Shown here in pieces: positions 35,785-45,531 of a stretch of 64,000 bases of DNA (position 1 is the stretch's first letter; every line of letters starts with the position of its first letter). The position numbers were made by a program, and so were the translations under genes. The notes under the pieces are model-generated. The model worked only from the letters and a program-made list of their open reading frames with translations, had not been told where the DNA came from and searched no databases. Source of the DNA: Serratia nematodiphila DZ0503SBS1 (GTDB lineage Bacteria; Pseudomonadota; Gammaproteobacteria; Enterobacterales; Enterobacteriaceae); the NCBI RefSeq assembly GCF_000738675.1, contig NZ_JPUX01000001.1, forward strand, positions 3,348,001 through 3,412,000, in the 5' to 3' direction.

Positions 35785-37162
35785 GTTAACCTCGCTGGTC
35801 AACCGCGGAATGGATCGCCATCTGCGCCTGGCGGTGACCGGCCTGAGCCGCAGCGGCAAAACCGCCTTTATCACCGCTTTCGTTAACCAACTGCTGCATG
35901 TGCACAGCGGCGCGCGCATGCCGCTGTTTTCACCGGTGCGCGAAGAACGCCTGTTGGGCGTTAAACGCATCCCGCAGCGCGATCTCGGCATCCAGCGTTT
36001 CACCTATGACGAAGGGCTGGCGCAGCTGTACGGCACGCCGCCGGCCTGGCCGACGCCGACGCGCGGCGTCAGCGAAATTCGTCTGGCGTTGCGCTACCGC
36101 TCCAACGACTCGCTGCTGCGCCACTTCAAAGACACCTCAACGCTGTACCTGGAGATCGTCGATTATCCTGGTGAATGGTTGTTGGATCTGCCGATGCTCG
36201 AACAGGATTACCTGGCCTGGTCGCGCCAGATGACCGGGCTGCTGCAGGGCGAACGCGCCGAATGGGCCAAGCCCTGGCTTGAGCTGTGCAAAGCCTGCGA
36301 TCCGCTGGCGCCGGCCGACGAAAACCGCCTGGCGGCGATCGCCCAGGCCTACACCGATTATCTGCTGCGTTGCAAGAGCGAAGGGCTGCACTTCATTCAG
36401 CCGGGCCGTTTCGTGCTGCCGGGCGACATGGCCGGCGCGCCGGCGCTGCAGTTTTTCCCGTGGCCTGACGTGGCCGCGATCGGCGAGTCGAAGCTGGCGC
36501 AGGCCGACAAGCATACCAACATCGGCATGTTGCGCGCTCGCTTCAATTACTACTGCCAGTCGATCGTCAAGAACTTCTACAAAGAGCATTTCGTCCGTTT
36601 TGATCGGCAAATCGTGCTGGTCGACTGCCTGCAGCCGCTCAACAGCGGCCCACAGGCATTCAACGACATGCGTCTGGCGCTGACCCAGCTGATGCAGAGC
36701 TTCCATTACGGCAAGCGCACGCTGTTTCGCCGCTTGTTCTCGCCGACCATCGACAAACTGATGTTCGCCGCCACCAAAGCGGACCATATCACCGCCGATC
36801 AGCACGCCAATCTGGTGTCCTTGCTGCAACAGCTGGTGCAAGAGGCGTGGCAGAACGCGGCGTTCGAAGGCATCAGCATGGATTGCGTCGGCCTGGCCTC
36901 GGTGCAGGCGACCGAGAGCGGCATCGTCGATCATCAGGGGCAGCGTATCCCGGCGCTGAAGGGCAACCGCCTCAGCGACGGCGCGCCGCTGACGGTGTTC
37001 CCTGGCGAAGTGCCCGCCCGCCTGCCGGGGCCGGCGTTCTGGCAGAGCCAGGGGTTCCACTTCGATGAATTTCGTCCGCGCGCCATGAGCGTGGATACAC
37101 CGTTGCCGCACATCCGCCTGGATGCGGTAATGGAGTTTTTATTGGGAGACAAATTGCGATGA
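35765..37162 (+). CDS. ycjX: YcjX, GTPase-like protein of the Psp stress regulon
   Basis: 465 aa, same length as E. coli YcjX. P-loop near the N-terminus ([12 protein letters not shown], residues about 24-35), switch region [15 protein letters not shown] and later LVDCLQPLN and AATKADH; a dynamin-like or Ras-like stress GTPase (DUF463). Co-expressed with psp in many proteobacteria. AAGGAG precedes the ATG, which lies within pspD. Biochemical role unknown. Confidence 0.94.
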   Translation: MKRLQNELTSLVNRGMDRHLRLAVTGLSRSGKTAFITAFVNQLLHVHSGARMPLFSPVREERLLGVKRIPQRDLGIQRFTYDEGLAQLYGTPPAWPTPTRGVSEIRLALRYRSNDSLLRHFKDTSTLYLEIVDYPGEWLLDLPMLEQDYLAWSRQMTGLLQGERAEWAKPWLELCKACDPLAPADENRLAAIAQAYTDYLLRCKSEGLHFIQPGRFVLPGDMAGAPALQFFPWPDVAAIGESKLAQADKHTNIGMLRARFNYYCQSIVKNFYKEHFVRFDRQIVLVDCLQPLNSGPQAFNDMRLALTQLMQSFHYGKRTLFRRLFSPTIDKLMFAATKADHITADQHANLVSLLQQLVQEAWQNAAFEGISMDCVGLASVQATESGIVDHQGQRIPALKGNRLSDGAPLTVFPGEVPARLPGPAFWQSQGFHFDEFRPRAMSVDTPLPHIRLDAVMEFLLGDKLR

Positions 37163-38220
37163 GCGAGCCGATTAAACCGCGTATCGATTTTGACGAGCCG
37201 CTGCAGCCGCCGCAGGAACCGGCGTTGCGCGCCGGCGTCGCTTTCGACGCCGAGCAGGCGGAGAGCTTCTTTCCGGCGGCGCCGGAGCTGCAGCAGGAGG
37301 AGGAAGAAGGGCGCGCCGAAGGCATCATTAACGCCGCGCTGAAGCCGAAACGCAGCCTGTGGCGCAAAATGGTGACCGCCGGGCTGGCGCTGTTCGGCGT
37401 CAGCGTGGTGGCGCAGGGCGTGCAGTGGGTGCATAACGCCTGGGCGCAGCAGGACTGGATCGCCATGGGCGGCGGCGTGGCCGGCGGCCTGATCGTGTTT
37501 GCCGGCGTCGGTTCGGTGGTCACCGAGTGGCGGCGTTTGTATCGGCTGCGTCAGCGCGCGGAGGAGCGCGACGTGGCGCGCGAGCTGTTGCACAGCCACG
37601 GGCTGGGGCAAGGGCGCGAATTCTGCGAGAAGCTGGCGCGCCAGGCCGGGCTGGATCAGGGGCATCCGGCGCTGCAGCGCTGGCAGGCCTCGCTGCATGA
37701 AACGCAAAACGATCGTGAAGTGGTGGAGCTGTACGCCAAACTGGTGCAGCCGGTGCTCGACAACCAGGCGCGGCGCGAAATCAGCCGCTCCGCCGCTGAG
37801 TCGACGCTGATGATCGCCGTCAGCCCGTTGGCGTTGGTGGATATGGCGTTTATCGCCTGGCGCAACATCCGTTTGATCAACCGCATCGCCGCGCTGTACG
37901 GCATCGAACTGGGTTACTTCAGCCGCATTCGTCTGTTCCGGTTGGTGCTGCTCAATATCGCTTTCGCCGGCGCTTCCGAGCTGGTGCGCGAAGTGGGCAT
38001 GGACTGGATGTCGCAGGATCTGGCGGCGCGGCTGTCGGCGCGCGCGGCGCAGGGCATTGGCGCCGGGCTGTTGACCGCGCGACTGGGCATCAAGGCGATG
38101 GAACTGTGCCGCCCGCTGCCGTGGCTGGAAGGGGAAAAACCGAAGCTTGGCGATTTCCGCAGCCAGCTGATCGGCCAGTTGAAAGATACGCTGAAAAAGG
38201 GCGACGGCAAGGCCAAATAA
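37159..38220 (+). CDS. ycjF: YcjF, DUF697 inner-membrane protein
   Basis: 353 aa (same as E. coli). Acidic N-terminus, then two transmembrane segments (about 70-90 and 100-120) and a C-terminal DUF697 domain with [29 protein letters not shown]. Start overlaps the ycjX stop codon by 4 nt (ATGA). Usually paired with YcjX; function unknown. A terminator follows. Confidence 0.94.
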   Translation: MSEPIKPRIDFDEPLQPPQEPALRAGVAFDAEQAESFFPAAPELQQEEEEGRAEGIINAALKPKRSLWRKMVTAGLALFGVSVVAQGVQWVHNAWAQQDWIAMGGGVAGGLIVFAGVGSVVTEWRRLYRLRQRAEERDVARELLHSHGLGQGREFCEKLARQAGLDQGHPALQRWQASLHETQNDREVVELYAKLVQPVLDNQARREISRSAAESTLMIAVSPLALVDMAFIAWRNIRLINRIAALYGIELGYFSRIRLFRLVLLNIAFAGASELVREVGMDWMSQDLAARLSARAAQGIGAGLLTARLGIKAMELCRPLPWLEGEKPKLGDFRSQLIGQLKDTLKKGDGKAK

Positions 38221-38227
38221 CCCCGCG

Positions 38228-38252
38228 ACGGCGCTCTCAGGAGCGCCGTTTT
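38228..38252 (+). terminator. Terminator of the psp-ycjXF operon
   Basis: Perfect 9-bp stem ACGGCGCTC / GAGCGCCGT, 4-nt loop TCAG, followed by TTTTC, 7 nt after the ycjF stop codon. Confidence 0.85.
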
Positions 38253-38436
38253 CTGAGCGGCGCCGACGCCGGACGTAATCGAGACTTGACGACAGTCGAT
38301 CCCCCTGTGATTGCGTGATAAATCTCTGCAAAATTAATTATGGTTGTGATAACTCTCTGTTTGTAGGCTAAAATGACGCCGATGCTGTTATTCACTTGCG
38401 TTTAAAATCAGCAACCACGGCAATAAATCAGAGTTC

Positions 38437-38454
38437 TGTCAACTTTTGCTGACA
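38437..38454 (+). promoter_or_regulatory. Putative TyrR box in the tyrR promoter region
   Basis: TGTCAACTTTTGCTGACA fits the TyrR box layout TGTAAA-N6-TTTACA in 9 of 12 fixed positions, keeps the essential G and C 14 bp apart, and is itself a TGTCA/TGACA dyad. It lies 80 bp before tyrR, consistent with the autoregulation known in E. coli. The remaining stretch 38253-38533 shows no gene. Confidence 0.5.
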
Positions 38455-38533
38455 GATCGCTTCTACCGCCCGGTGCGAGGGAGTATCATCATCGCTAACG
38501 ATCCCCGCACCTGCAGAGATAAGGCCAACACTG

Positions 38534-40105
38534 ATGCGTTTGGAAGTATTTTGCGAAGACCGCCTCGGTCTCACTCGAGAATTACTCGATCTTTTGGTAT
38601 CGCGCAGCATTGACTTACGTGGCATCGAGATCGATCCCATCGGCCGCATTTACCTCAATTTTTCCCAGCTGGACTTCGATACTTTCCGCGCGTTGATGGC
38701 GGAGATCCGCCGCATCGCCGGCGTGACCGACGTGCGCACCGTCAGCTTTATGCCTTCCGAACGCGAGCATCGCGCGCTGCGTGCGCTGCTGGAGTCGATG
38801 CCGGAGCCGGTGTTCTCTATCGACATGAAGGGCAAGGTCGAGCTGGCCAACCCGGCGGCGCAGGCGCTGTTCAGCCTGAGCGAAGACAAGATCCGCAACC
38901 AGACCGCCGGGGCGCTGATCGGCGGCTATAACTTCAGCCGCTGGCTGGAGAGCGAGCATACGGCGCCGCACTCAGAACGGGTGGTGATCCGCAGCCAGGA
39001 CTTCCTGATGGATATTACGCCTATCTATCTGGAGGACGAACAGCAACAGCCGGCTGCGGTCGGCGCAGTGGTGATGTTGAAGTCCACCGCGCGAATGGGC
39101 CGCCAACTGCAAAATCTGTCGGTGAACGACGATACCGAATTCGACCACATCGTCGCGGTGAGCGCCAAGATGCGTCACGTGCTGGAGCAGGCGCGCAAGC
39201 TGGCGATGCTCGATGCGCCGCTGCTGATCGTCGGCGATACCGGTACCGGCAAGGATATTCTGGCCCGCGCCTGCCACCTGCGCAGCCCGCGCGGCAAGCA
39301 GCCGTTCCTGGCGCTGAACTGCGCCGCGCTGCCGGATGACGTGGTGGAGAGCGAGCTGTTCGGCCATGCGCCGGGCGCTTATCCCAACGCGCTGGAAGGC
39401 AAGAAAGGCTTCTTCGAGCAGGCCAACGGCGGTTCGGTGCTGCTGGACGAGATCGGCGAAATGTCGCCGCGCATGCAGACCAAACTGCTGCGTTTCCTCA
39501 ACGACGGCACCTTCCGCCGAGTCGGCGAAGAGCATGAGGTGCACGTCGATGTGCGCGTGATCTGCGCCACCCAGAAAAACCTCACCGAGCTGGTGCAGCG
39601 CGGCGAATTCCGTGAAGACCTCTATTACCGCCTCAACGTGCTGACCATCACCATCCCGCCGCTGCGCGAACGTCCGCAGGACATCATGCCGCTGACCGAA
39701 CTGTTCGTGGCGCGCTTCGCCGATGAACAGGGCGTAGCGCGGCCCAAGCTGGCGAGCGATCTGGGCGGCTTCCTCAGCAAATACGGCTGGCCGGGCAACG
39801 TGCGCCAGCTGAAAAACGCCATCTACCGCGCGCTGACGCAAACCGAAGGCTACGAGCTGCGGCCGCAGGATATCGTGTTGCCGGAGTTCGAGGTGGAAAT
39901 GTCGCTGGGCGACGAGGTGCTGGACGGCTCGCTGGACGACATCAGCAAGCGTTTCGAGCGCTCGGTGCTGACGCGCCTGTATCGCACCTATCCCAGCACC
40001 CGCAAGCTGGCGAAGCGGCTGGGCGTTTCCCATACCGCCATCGCCAACAAGCTGCGCGAGTATGGCCTGAGCAGCCGTAAAGGCGGCGCCGAGGGCGAAG
40101 AATAA
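38534..40105 (+). CDS. tyrR: TyrR, aromatic amino acid regulator
   Basis: 523 aa (E. coli 513). N-terminal ACT domain (MRLEVFCEDRLGLTRELLDLLVSR region), a PAS domain (ALLESMPEPVFSIDMKGKVELANPAA), a central AAA+ domain with Walker A GDTGTGKD and a C-terminal helix-turn-helix (TRKLAKRLGVSHTAIANKL). The GAFTGA loop of true sigma54 activators is replaced by GAYPNA, matching the known sigma70 action of TyrR. It represses or activates genes for aromatic amino acid synthesis and transport with Tyr/Phe/Trp and ATP. Confidence 0.97.
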   Translation: MRLEVFCEDRLGLTRELLDLLVSRSIDLRGIEIDPIGRIYLNFSQLDFDTFRALMAEIRRIAGVTDVRTVSFMPSEREHRALRALLESMPEPVFSIDMKGKVELANPAAQALFSLSEDKIRNQTAGALIGGYNFSRWLESEHTAPHSERVVIRSQDFLMDITPIYLEDEQQQPAAVGAVVMLKSTARMGRQLQNLSVNDDTEFDHIVAVSAKMRHVLEQARKLAMLDAPLLIVGDTGTGKDILARACHLRSPRGKQPFLALNCAALPDDVVESELFGHAPGAYPNALEGKKGFFEQANGGSVLLDEIGEMSPRMQTKLLRFLNDGTFRRVGEEHEVHVDVRVICATQKNLTELVQRGEFREDLYYRLNVLTITIPPLRERPQDIMPLTELFVARFADEQGVARPKLASDLGGFLSKYGWPGNVRQLKNAIYRALTQTEGYELRPQDIVLPEFEVEMSLGDEVLDGSLDDISKRFERSVLTRLYRTYPSTRKLAKRLGVSHTAIANKLREYGLSSRKGGAEGEE

Positions 40106-40106
40106 G

Positions 40107-40128
40107 AAAGGCGCCTTGCGGCGCCTTT
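40107..40128 (+). terminator. Terminator of tyrR
   Basis: 9-bp perfect stem AAAGGCGCC / GGCGCCTTT, loop TTGC, 1 nt after the stop codon. Confidence 0.8.
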
Positions 40129-40139
40129 AGCGTGTTTCC

Positions 40140-40161
40140 AAAGCCGGCGAACGCCGGCTTT
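40140..40161 (-). terminator. Terminator of tpx
   Basis: 10-bp perfect stem AAAGCCGGCG / CGCCGGCTTT around AA, directly adjoining the tpx stop codon on the minus strand. Confidence 0.7.
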
Positions 40162-40162
40162 G

Positions 40163-40666
40163 TTATTTCAGCGCTGCCAGCGCCGCGTCGTAATCCGGCT
40201 CGGTGGTGATTTCGTTCACCAGCTCGCTGTACAGCACGTTGTCCTGGCCATCCAGCACCACGACCGCACGCGCGGTCAGGCCCGCCAATGGACCTTCGGC
40301 GATTTCAACGCCGTATGCCTGTTTGAACTCGGCGCCGCGCAGGGTGGACAGGGTGACCACGTTGCTCAGGCCTTCCGCGCCGCAGAAACGCGACTGCGCG
40401 AACGGCAGATCGGCGGAAATGCACAGCACCACGGTGTTATCCAGGCCGCTGGCCAACTGGTTGAATTTACGCACCGACGTCGCGCAGACGCCGGTATCGA
40501 TGCTTGGGAAGATGTTCAGGACTTTGCGTTTACCCGCGAAGCTGCTCAGCGCTACGTCTGACAGGTCTTTGGCAACCAGCGAGAAGGCCTTGGCCTGTTC
40601 GCCCTGCTGTGGCAGTTTGCCCGCTACGCTGACCGGATTGCCTTGAAAATGTACTGTCTGAGTCAT
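40163..40666 (-). CDS. tpx: Thiol peroxidase Tpx
   Basis: 167-aa atypical 2-Cys peroxiredoxin (E. coli 168) reducing lipid and other hydroperoxides with thioredoxin. Peroxidatic C61 in DTGVCATS and resolving C95 in SRFCGA. AAAGGA precedes the ATG by 8 nt; the in-frame extension upstream has no similarity. Convergent with tyrR, divergent from ycjG, as in E. coli. Confidence 0.97.
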   Translation of the reverse strand: MTQTVHFQGNPVSVAGKLPQQGEQAKAFSLVAKDLSDVALSSFAGKRKVLNIFPSIDTGVCATSVRKFNQLASGLDNTVVLCISADLPFAQSRFCGAEGLSNVVTLSTLRGAEFKQAYGVEIAEGPLAGLTARAVVVLDGQDNVLYSELVNEITTEPDYDAALAALK

Positions 40667-40891
40667 TGCTAGATTCCTTTTACAGGTGTTTATACAAAGG
40701 GTATGAACCTGATGGAACGGCGCGCCGGCGACGGCTGTTAACATCAGGTTCACACCCTGGCGCCAGTTTATGACAAGCGGGGCGGATTGGATATCAAAGT
40801 TTGCTAAATAGTTGTATATATTAGGCTGTTCTATAAAACATCACCGGCGCATCAGCCTGCCTGGATGCGCAGTTTTCGCTCAGGAGCCGTT

Positions 40892-41866
40892 ATGAGAGAC
40901 ATGCGTTTTTACCCGGAAGCCTGGCCGCTGCACACCGCCTTCGTGATCGCGCGCGGCAGCCGCACCGAAGCCAGGGTGGTGGTGGTCGAAATCGAACAGC
41001 AGGGCGTGCGCGGCGTCGGCGAATGCACGCCGTATCCGCGCTATGGCGAGAGCGAGGAATCGGTGATGGCGCAGCTGGCTGAGATGGCGCCGGCGATCGC
41101 GCGGGGCATCACCCGCGAGCAGCTGCTGTCGCAGATGCCGGCGGGCGCGGCCCGCAACGCGCTGGATTCGGCGCTGTGGGATCTGGAGTGTCGTCTGCAC
41201 GGGCAAAGCCTGTGGCAGCGCAGCGGCGTGACGGCGCCGGCGCAGATCCGCATGGCGCAGACCGTCAGCATCGGCACGCCGGAAGCGATGGCCTTCGCCG
41301 CGCGTGAGCTGGAGCGGCAGGGCGCCACGCTGCTGAAGATCAAACTCGACGATCACTATATCAGCGAGCGGCTGGTGGCGATCCGCGCCGCGGTGCCGCA
41401 GGCGACGCTGATCGTCGACGCCAATGAATCCTGGCAGGCGGAAGGGCTGGCGGCGCGCTGCCAGCTGTTGGCCGATCTCGGCGTAGCGATGCTGGAGCAG
41501 CCGCTGCCGGCCGGTGACGACGCCGCGCTGGAGCACTTTATTCATCCGCTGCCGATCTGCGCCGATGAGAGCTGCCACACCCGTGCCGATCTGCCGCAGC
41601 TGGCGCAACGCTATCAGATGGTCAACATCAAACTGGACAAAACCGGCGGCTTGACCGAGGCGTTGGCGCTGGCGCAGGCCGCGCGCGAACAAGGGTTCGC
41701 CATCATGCTCGGCTGCATGTTATGTACGTCGCGGGCGATATCCGCTGCCTTGCCGCTGGCGCCGGCGGCGCGCTTCGTCGATCTGGACGGCCCGACCTGG
41801 CTGGCGCGAGACGCCGAACCGGGCCTGGCGTTCGAATGCGGGGCGATCGTCGATATCGCCCCGTAG
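40892..41866 (+). CDS. ycjG: L-Ala-D/L-Glu epimerase YcjG
   Basis: 324 aa (E. coli 321). Enolase superfamily, muconate lactonising subgroup: catalytic lysines in LLKIKLDD (K-x-K) and NIKLDKTGG, metal ligands in IVDANESW, LEQPLPAGDD and CADESCH. It epimerises L-Ala-D-Glu released from murein peptides to L-Ala-L-Glu so it can be degraded. CAGGAG lies before the ATG at 40892. Its stop codon is 3 bp from that of convergent mpaA, which acts one step earlier in the same pathway. Confidence 0.95.
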   Translation: MRDMRFYPEAWPLHTAFVIARGSRTEARVVVVEIEQQGVRGVGECTPYPRYGESEESVMAQLAEMAPAIARGITREQLLSQMPAGAARNALDSALWDLECRLHGQSLWQRSGVTAPAQIRMAQTVSIGTPEAMAFAARELERQGATLLKIKLDDHYISERLVAIRAAVPQATLIVDANESWQAEGLAARCQLLADLGVAMLEQPLPAGDDAALEHFIHPLPICADESCHTRADLPQLAQRYQMVNIKLDKTGGLTEALALAQAAREQGFAIMLGCMLCTSRAISAALPLAPAARFVDLDGPTWLARDAEPGLAFECGAIVDIAP

Positions 41867-41869
41867 GGA

Positions 41870-42577
41870 TTAATCCGGGTAGGTCAACAACTCGGTCATC
41901 GCGTCGATGTAACGCTCGCTGGCGGCATCGGCGGAGATCGGCGGGAATTCGGCGGTGATGCACGGCAGCGACAGATCCGCGCACCAGCTGCCGAACGAGC
42001 CGGGCGTTTCATAACCGACGCTGGTCACCAGCGGTAGCTCGAACTTGTGCGACAGCCAAACGCCGAGCCGCGAGCTGGCGGGATCTTCAATGCAGGCCAG
42101 CGGCTCATGGAACGACACCACCCAATGCGGCTTCAGGCGATGGATCAGATGACACAGCGCCTGGGTTTCCGGTTCGGAGCCGGGGCGCCCGCCGGTGGAG
42201 AGCCTGACGTCGCGCACCGGCGCCGCGCTGTTCCAGCGGTAGACGGTGTCGCCGGAGCGCCAGTTGGCGGCCGGGAAGTTGCGGTTCAGATCGACGCCGT
42301 TGGCATTGGCGCGCAGCCCCAGCTGACAGCCGTCGGGGTTGACCGCCAGCACCACGTGGTGGCGCAACTGTTCGGGGGCGATGCTGCGCAGCGCGCAGGA
42401 CAGGGTTACGATGGCGGCGCTCTCATCGCCGTGGGTGCCGGCGATGATCAGCCCGGTCTGCGGGCCGCTGACCGCCGCTGGGAAATAGAGCAGCGGTGCG
42501 CCCAGCAGCGAGCTGCCGTAGTTCTCTCCTGCGATGGCCAACTGGCCACGTTCACTGCGTGGTCGATGTTCGGTCAT
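41870..42577 (-). CDS. mpaA: Murein peptide amidase A
   Basis: 235 aa (E. coli MpaA 242). M14-type zinc carboxypeptidase cleaving the gamma-D-Glu-mDAP bond of murein tripeptide in the cytoplasm. Zinc ligands in GTHGDES (H-x-x-E) and the later His in VVSFHEPL; substrate residues in NPDG and DLNRNFP. Active-site Glu in CITAEFP near the C-terminus. Convergent with ycjG; mppA, whose product delivers the tripeptide, is 0.7 kb away. Confidence 0.94.
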   Translation of the reverse strand: MTEHRPRSERGQLAIAGENYGSSLLGAPLLYFPAAVSGPQTGLIIAGTHGDESAAIVTLSCALRSIAPEQLRHHVVLAVNPDGCQLGLRANANGVDLNRNFPAANWRSGDTVYRWNSAAPVRDVRLSTGGRPGSEPETQALCHLIHRLKPHWVVSFHEPLACIEDPASSRLGVWLSHKFELPLVTSVGYETPGSFGSWCADLSLPCITAEFPPISADAASERYIDAMTELLTYPD

Positions 42578-42737
42578 GGTATTGTCCCTGAGTTAAAGGC
42601 CGAGAGTCATTGTCATTTTATTCAGTGTATTACGCTTTGAGACATCTTTCCCATCGCAATTGTGCGGCGTTTGCGCGATCTGTGATGCGGTAGCGGCGAA
42701 AACGCCAATTAAACCGCACCTGGCCTGAGGCTGTTGT

Positions 42738-42743
42738 TATACT
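42738..42743 (+). promoter_or_regulatory. Putative -10 of the 116-aa gene
   Basis: TATACT 40 nt upstream of the ATG at 42784. The -35 is not clear. Confidence 0.4.
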
Positions 42744-42783
42744 AACGGCAGAGCTAAGCCAATCACCCGCAAGAGGATTTAAC

Positions 42784-43134
42784 ATGCCAGTAGCCAGAAT
42801 CATCGCCAGCTATAGCGAAAATGAAAATGACACCATCACGCTGCTGTGCGGCGTAGACGCTGAAAACCAGATCCGCCAGGGGGAATGGTTCGGCGTGGTG
42901 AAAAACGACGACGGGCGCGGGGACGAATCGAACTATCCGTTCACCCTGCATATCGATTACCAGAAAGATGCCTTCTATCTCGACTACGGCTACGACGACG
43001 CGGATGCGCGTCAGCTGCAAAAAACCGATATCTCGGCTCGTCCGCTGGCTGAGAAAGGCTTTTTCACCGTGTTCGATGAAGAAGAGGGTGAAGAGTTCAG
43101 CTACCGCATCAACAGCATCCACCTGTACGACTGA
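42784..43134 (+). CDS. Conserved-looking acidic protein of unknown function
   Basis: 116 aa, strongly acidic (about 27 Asp/Glu), no signal peptide or membrane segment. Mixed alpha/beta character with a Tyr/Asp-rich middle (FYLDYGYDDADARQ). I do not recognise a family. It has a good AAGAGGA ribosome-binding site, a -10 upstream and its own terminator, so it is very likely a real monocistronic gene. It lies between mpaA and mppA, but nothing in the sequence ties it to murein recycling. Confidence 0.75.
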   Translation: MPVARIIASYSENENDTITLLCGVDAENQIRQGEWFGVVKNDDGRGDESNYPFTLHIDYQKDAFYLDYGYDDADARQLQKTDISARPLAEKGFFTVFDEEEGEEFSYRINSIHLYD

Positions 43135-43155
43135 CGGTCGCCGCTGCAAACACCG

Positions 43156-43186
43156 CCCGTGCCGCCCTGCGCCGCACGGGTTTTTT
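43156..43186 (+). terminator. Terminator of the 116-aa gene
   Basis: Stem CCCGTGC / GCACGGG followed by six T residues, 21 nt after the stop codon. Confidence 0.85.
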
Positions 43187-43293
43187 ATCGCCTGAATCGC
43201 ACTTTTTGCAACTTCTCGGCCGTGAGCGCTAGGCCGGATGGATCTTGTGCTATATGATAAAAAATTCAGATGGTTAACGGGGGACAAATCACA

Positions 43294-44928
43294 ATGACGG
43301 GAAAAAAAATGCAACGGGGTTTTCGTTTGGCGCTCTGCGCGGCGGCGATCGGCGCCTGTATGAGCAGCGCCATGGCGGCGCAGGTTCCCCCGGGCACCGC
43401 GCTGGCGGACAAACAGGAAATCGTGCGCCACATTAAAGACGAACCGGCCTCGCTCGATCCGATCAAAGCGGTGGGCTTGCCGGAGGCTCAGCTGGCGCGC
43501 GATCTGTTCGAAGGGCTGGTCAATCAGGACGCCAACGGCAAAGTGATCCCCGGCGTCGCCACCCGCTGGCAGACCAGCGACAACCAGACTTATATCTTCC
43601 ATCTGCGTAAAGACGCGCGGTGGTCAAATGGTGACCCTGTCACGGCAAAAGACTTCGTCTACAGCTGGCAGCGGCTGGTAGAACCGAAAAATTTGTCGCC
43701 GTTCGCCTGGTTCGCGCAGCTGGCGGGGATCCAGAACGCCGAGCAGATCATCAGCGGCAAACTGCCTGCCGATCGCTTGGGCGTATCGGCGCCGGATGAC
43801 TACACGCTCAAGGTGCAGTTGGACAAGCCGGTGCCGTACTTCGTCAGCCTGACGGCCAACTTCAGCCTGTTCCCGGTGAACAAGGCGGTGGTGGAAAAAT
43901 ACGGCAACGACTGGACCAAGGTCGGCAATCTGGTGGGCAACGGCGCGTTCAAACTGCAGGAACGGGTGGTGAACGAGAAGCTGGTGCTGACGCCTAACGA
44001 CCATTACTGGGATCATGCGCGCACCGTGCTGACCAAAGTGACCTTCGTGCCGATCAACCAGGAATCCAACGCCACCAAGCGTTACCTGGCGGGTGACATC
44101 GACATCACCGAATCCTTCCCGAAAAACATGTATCAGAAGCTGCTGAAAGACATTCCGGGGCAGGTGTACACCCCGGATCAATTGGGCACCTATTACTACG
44201 CGTTCAACACCCAGCGTGCGCCAACCAACGATGTGCGGGTGCGCCAGGCCTTGTCCTATGCCATCGATCGCAAGATTATCGCGGAAAAAGTGCTGGGCAC
44301 CGGCGAAAAACCGGCCTATCACTTCACGCCGGATGTGACCGCCGGGTTCAAACCGGAAGCGAGCTTGCTGCAACAGCAATCGCAGGCGGAGCTGGACGCG
44401 CAGGCCAAAGCGTTGCTGCAGGCGGCCGGTTACGGCCCGAACAACCCGCTGAAGCTGACGCTGCTGTATAACACCTCGGAAAGCCACCAGAAGATCGCCA
44501 TCGCCGTGGCCTCGATGTGGAAGAAAAAGCTGGGGATTGACGTCAAGTTGCAAAACCAAGAGTGGAAAACTTACATCGACAGCCGCAATACCGGCAATTT
44601 CGATGTGATCCGCGCCTCCTGGGTGGGTGACTATAACGAGGCGTCGACCTTCCTGTCGCTGCTGACCTCCACCCACAGCGGCAATATCGCCAAGTTCAAG
44701 AATGCGGACTACGACAAGCTGCTGGCGCAGGCGGGGCGGGAAACCAATCCGGCGGCGGTGACCGCCGATTACAACAAGATGGAACAGATCATTGCCGATC
44801 AGGCGCCGATCGCGCCGATATATCAATACACCAATGGCCGCCTGATCAAACCGTGGGTAAAAGGCTACCCGATCACCAATCCGGAAGACGTGGCCTATAG
44901 CCAAACGATGTATATTATAAAACACTGA
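43294..44928 (+). CDS. mppA: MppA, murein tripeptide-binding protein
   Basis: 544 aa from the ATG at 43294 (539 from 43309; E. coli 537). OppA-like periplasmic family 5 binding protein for L-Ala-gamma-D-Glu-mDAP, working with the Opp permease. Signal peptide (MQRGFRLALCAAAIGACMSSAMA), then strong similarity to MppA in ASLDPIKAVGLPE, GDIDITESFPKNMYQKLLKD and NTGNFDVIRASWVGDYNE. No lipobox, so soluble. GGGGGA lies about 10 nt before 43294. Monocistronic with its own terminator. An OppA paralogue is the only serious alternative. Confidence 0.9.
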   Translation: MTGKKMQRGFRLALCAAAIGACMSSAMAAQVPPGTALADKQEIVRHIKDEPASLDPIKAVGLPEAQLARDLFEGLVNQDANGKVIPGVATRWQTSDNQTYIFHLRKDARWSNGDPVTAKDFVYSWQRLVEPKNLSPFAWFAQLAGIQNAEQIISGKLPADRLGVSAPDDYTLKVQLDKPVPYFVSLTANFSLFPVNKAVVEKYGNDWTKVGNLVGNGAFKLQERVVNEKLVLTPNDHYWDHARTVLTKVTFVPINQESNATKRYLAGDIDITESFPKNMYQKLLKDIPGQVYTPDQLGTYYYAFNTQRAPTNDVRVRQALSYAIDRKIIAEKVLGTGEKPAYHFTPDVTAGFKPEASLLQQQSQAELDAQAKALLQAAGYGPNNPLKLTLLYNTSESHQKIAIAVASMWKKKLGIDVKLQNQEWKTYIDSRNTGNFDVIRASWVGDYNEASTFLSLLTSTHSGNIAKFKNADYDKLLAQAGRETNPAAVTADYNKMEQIIADQAPIAPIYQYTNGRLIKPWVKGYPITNPEDVAYSQTMYIIKH

Positions 44929-44942
44929 ATGGGCTTATTTAT

Positions 44943-44974
44943 CGCCCCCGCGCAATGCGGGGGCGGTATTTTTT
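44943..44974 (+). terminator. Terminator of mppA
   Basis: 9-bp perfect stem CGCCCCCGC / GCGGGGGCG, 5-nt loop, then GTATTTTTT, 14 nt past the stop codon. Confidence 0.92.
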
Positions 44975-45088
44975 CTCGGCGGCGAAACTACGAGGCTAAT
45001 TAATTTTCCCACGCGACAAACCCCGTTTAATAATAAACAGGGTTGCCATCATCACATTAATATTGTCTATTTCAGAGCGCGGTTACGC

Positions 45089-45337
45089 TTACAGACAGTC
45101 CCGCATGGCGTCCACCACTACGCGGCCGCTCATATCGGTCTGAGTAATGCGGTAGCTGGTGGGATAAGAACGACGGGTACTGAAACGATCGTGGACGGAG
45201 ACCTTGCCAATCTGCAGGCCGGCGGCGTTTTTCACCACGAACTCACTGATCTCTTCCTGGCCCTGGTTTTGCAAATGAATATTGCTGATTTTTTCCAGCG
45301 TATCGCTGGCGTTTATTTTTAAATGGTCGCGTAACAT
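45089..45337 (-). CDS. Small protein of unknown function
   Basis: 82-aa soluble protein starting MLRDHLKINASD; the ATG at 45337 has an exceptionally good GAGGAGG, and TATACT lies 23 nt upstream of the start codon (45366-45361), so it is expressed. The middle looks like a small beta-rich domain (EEISEFVVKNAAGLQIGKVSVHDRF, shown here in part). I do not recognise it. A longer in-frame ORF upstream (to 45439) would run through the promoter and is rejected. Confidence 0.7.
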   Translation of the reverse strand: MLRDHLKINASDTLEKISNIHLQNQGQEEISEFVVKNAAGLQIGKVSVHDRFSTRRSYPTSYRITQTDMSGRVVVDAMRDCL

Positions 45338-45531
45338 AACTACCTCCTCGTAGTGAGAAAAGTATATGCCCCTAAAATTTGCGCTGAAACAGCTTTGTGT
45401 TGATTTATTATTATCATTTTGAATTAAAATTGATAGCAATATGTTAAGTCATAATAATAACGGCATTACCAGCGCTTTATCGGTGATATTGTCTGATTTA
45501 TCGGCAAGGGTTTATTTCATTGCCGTTATTA

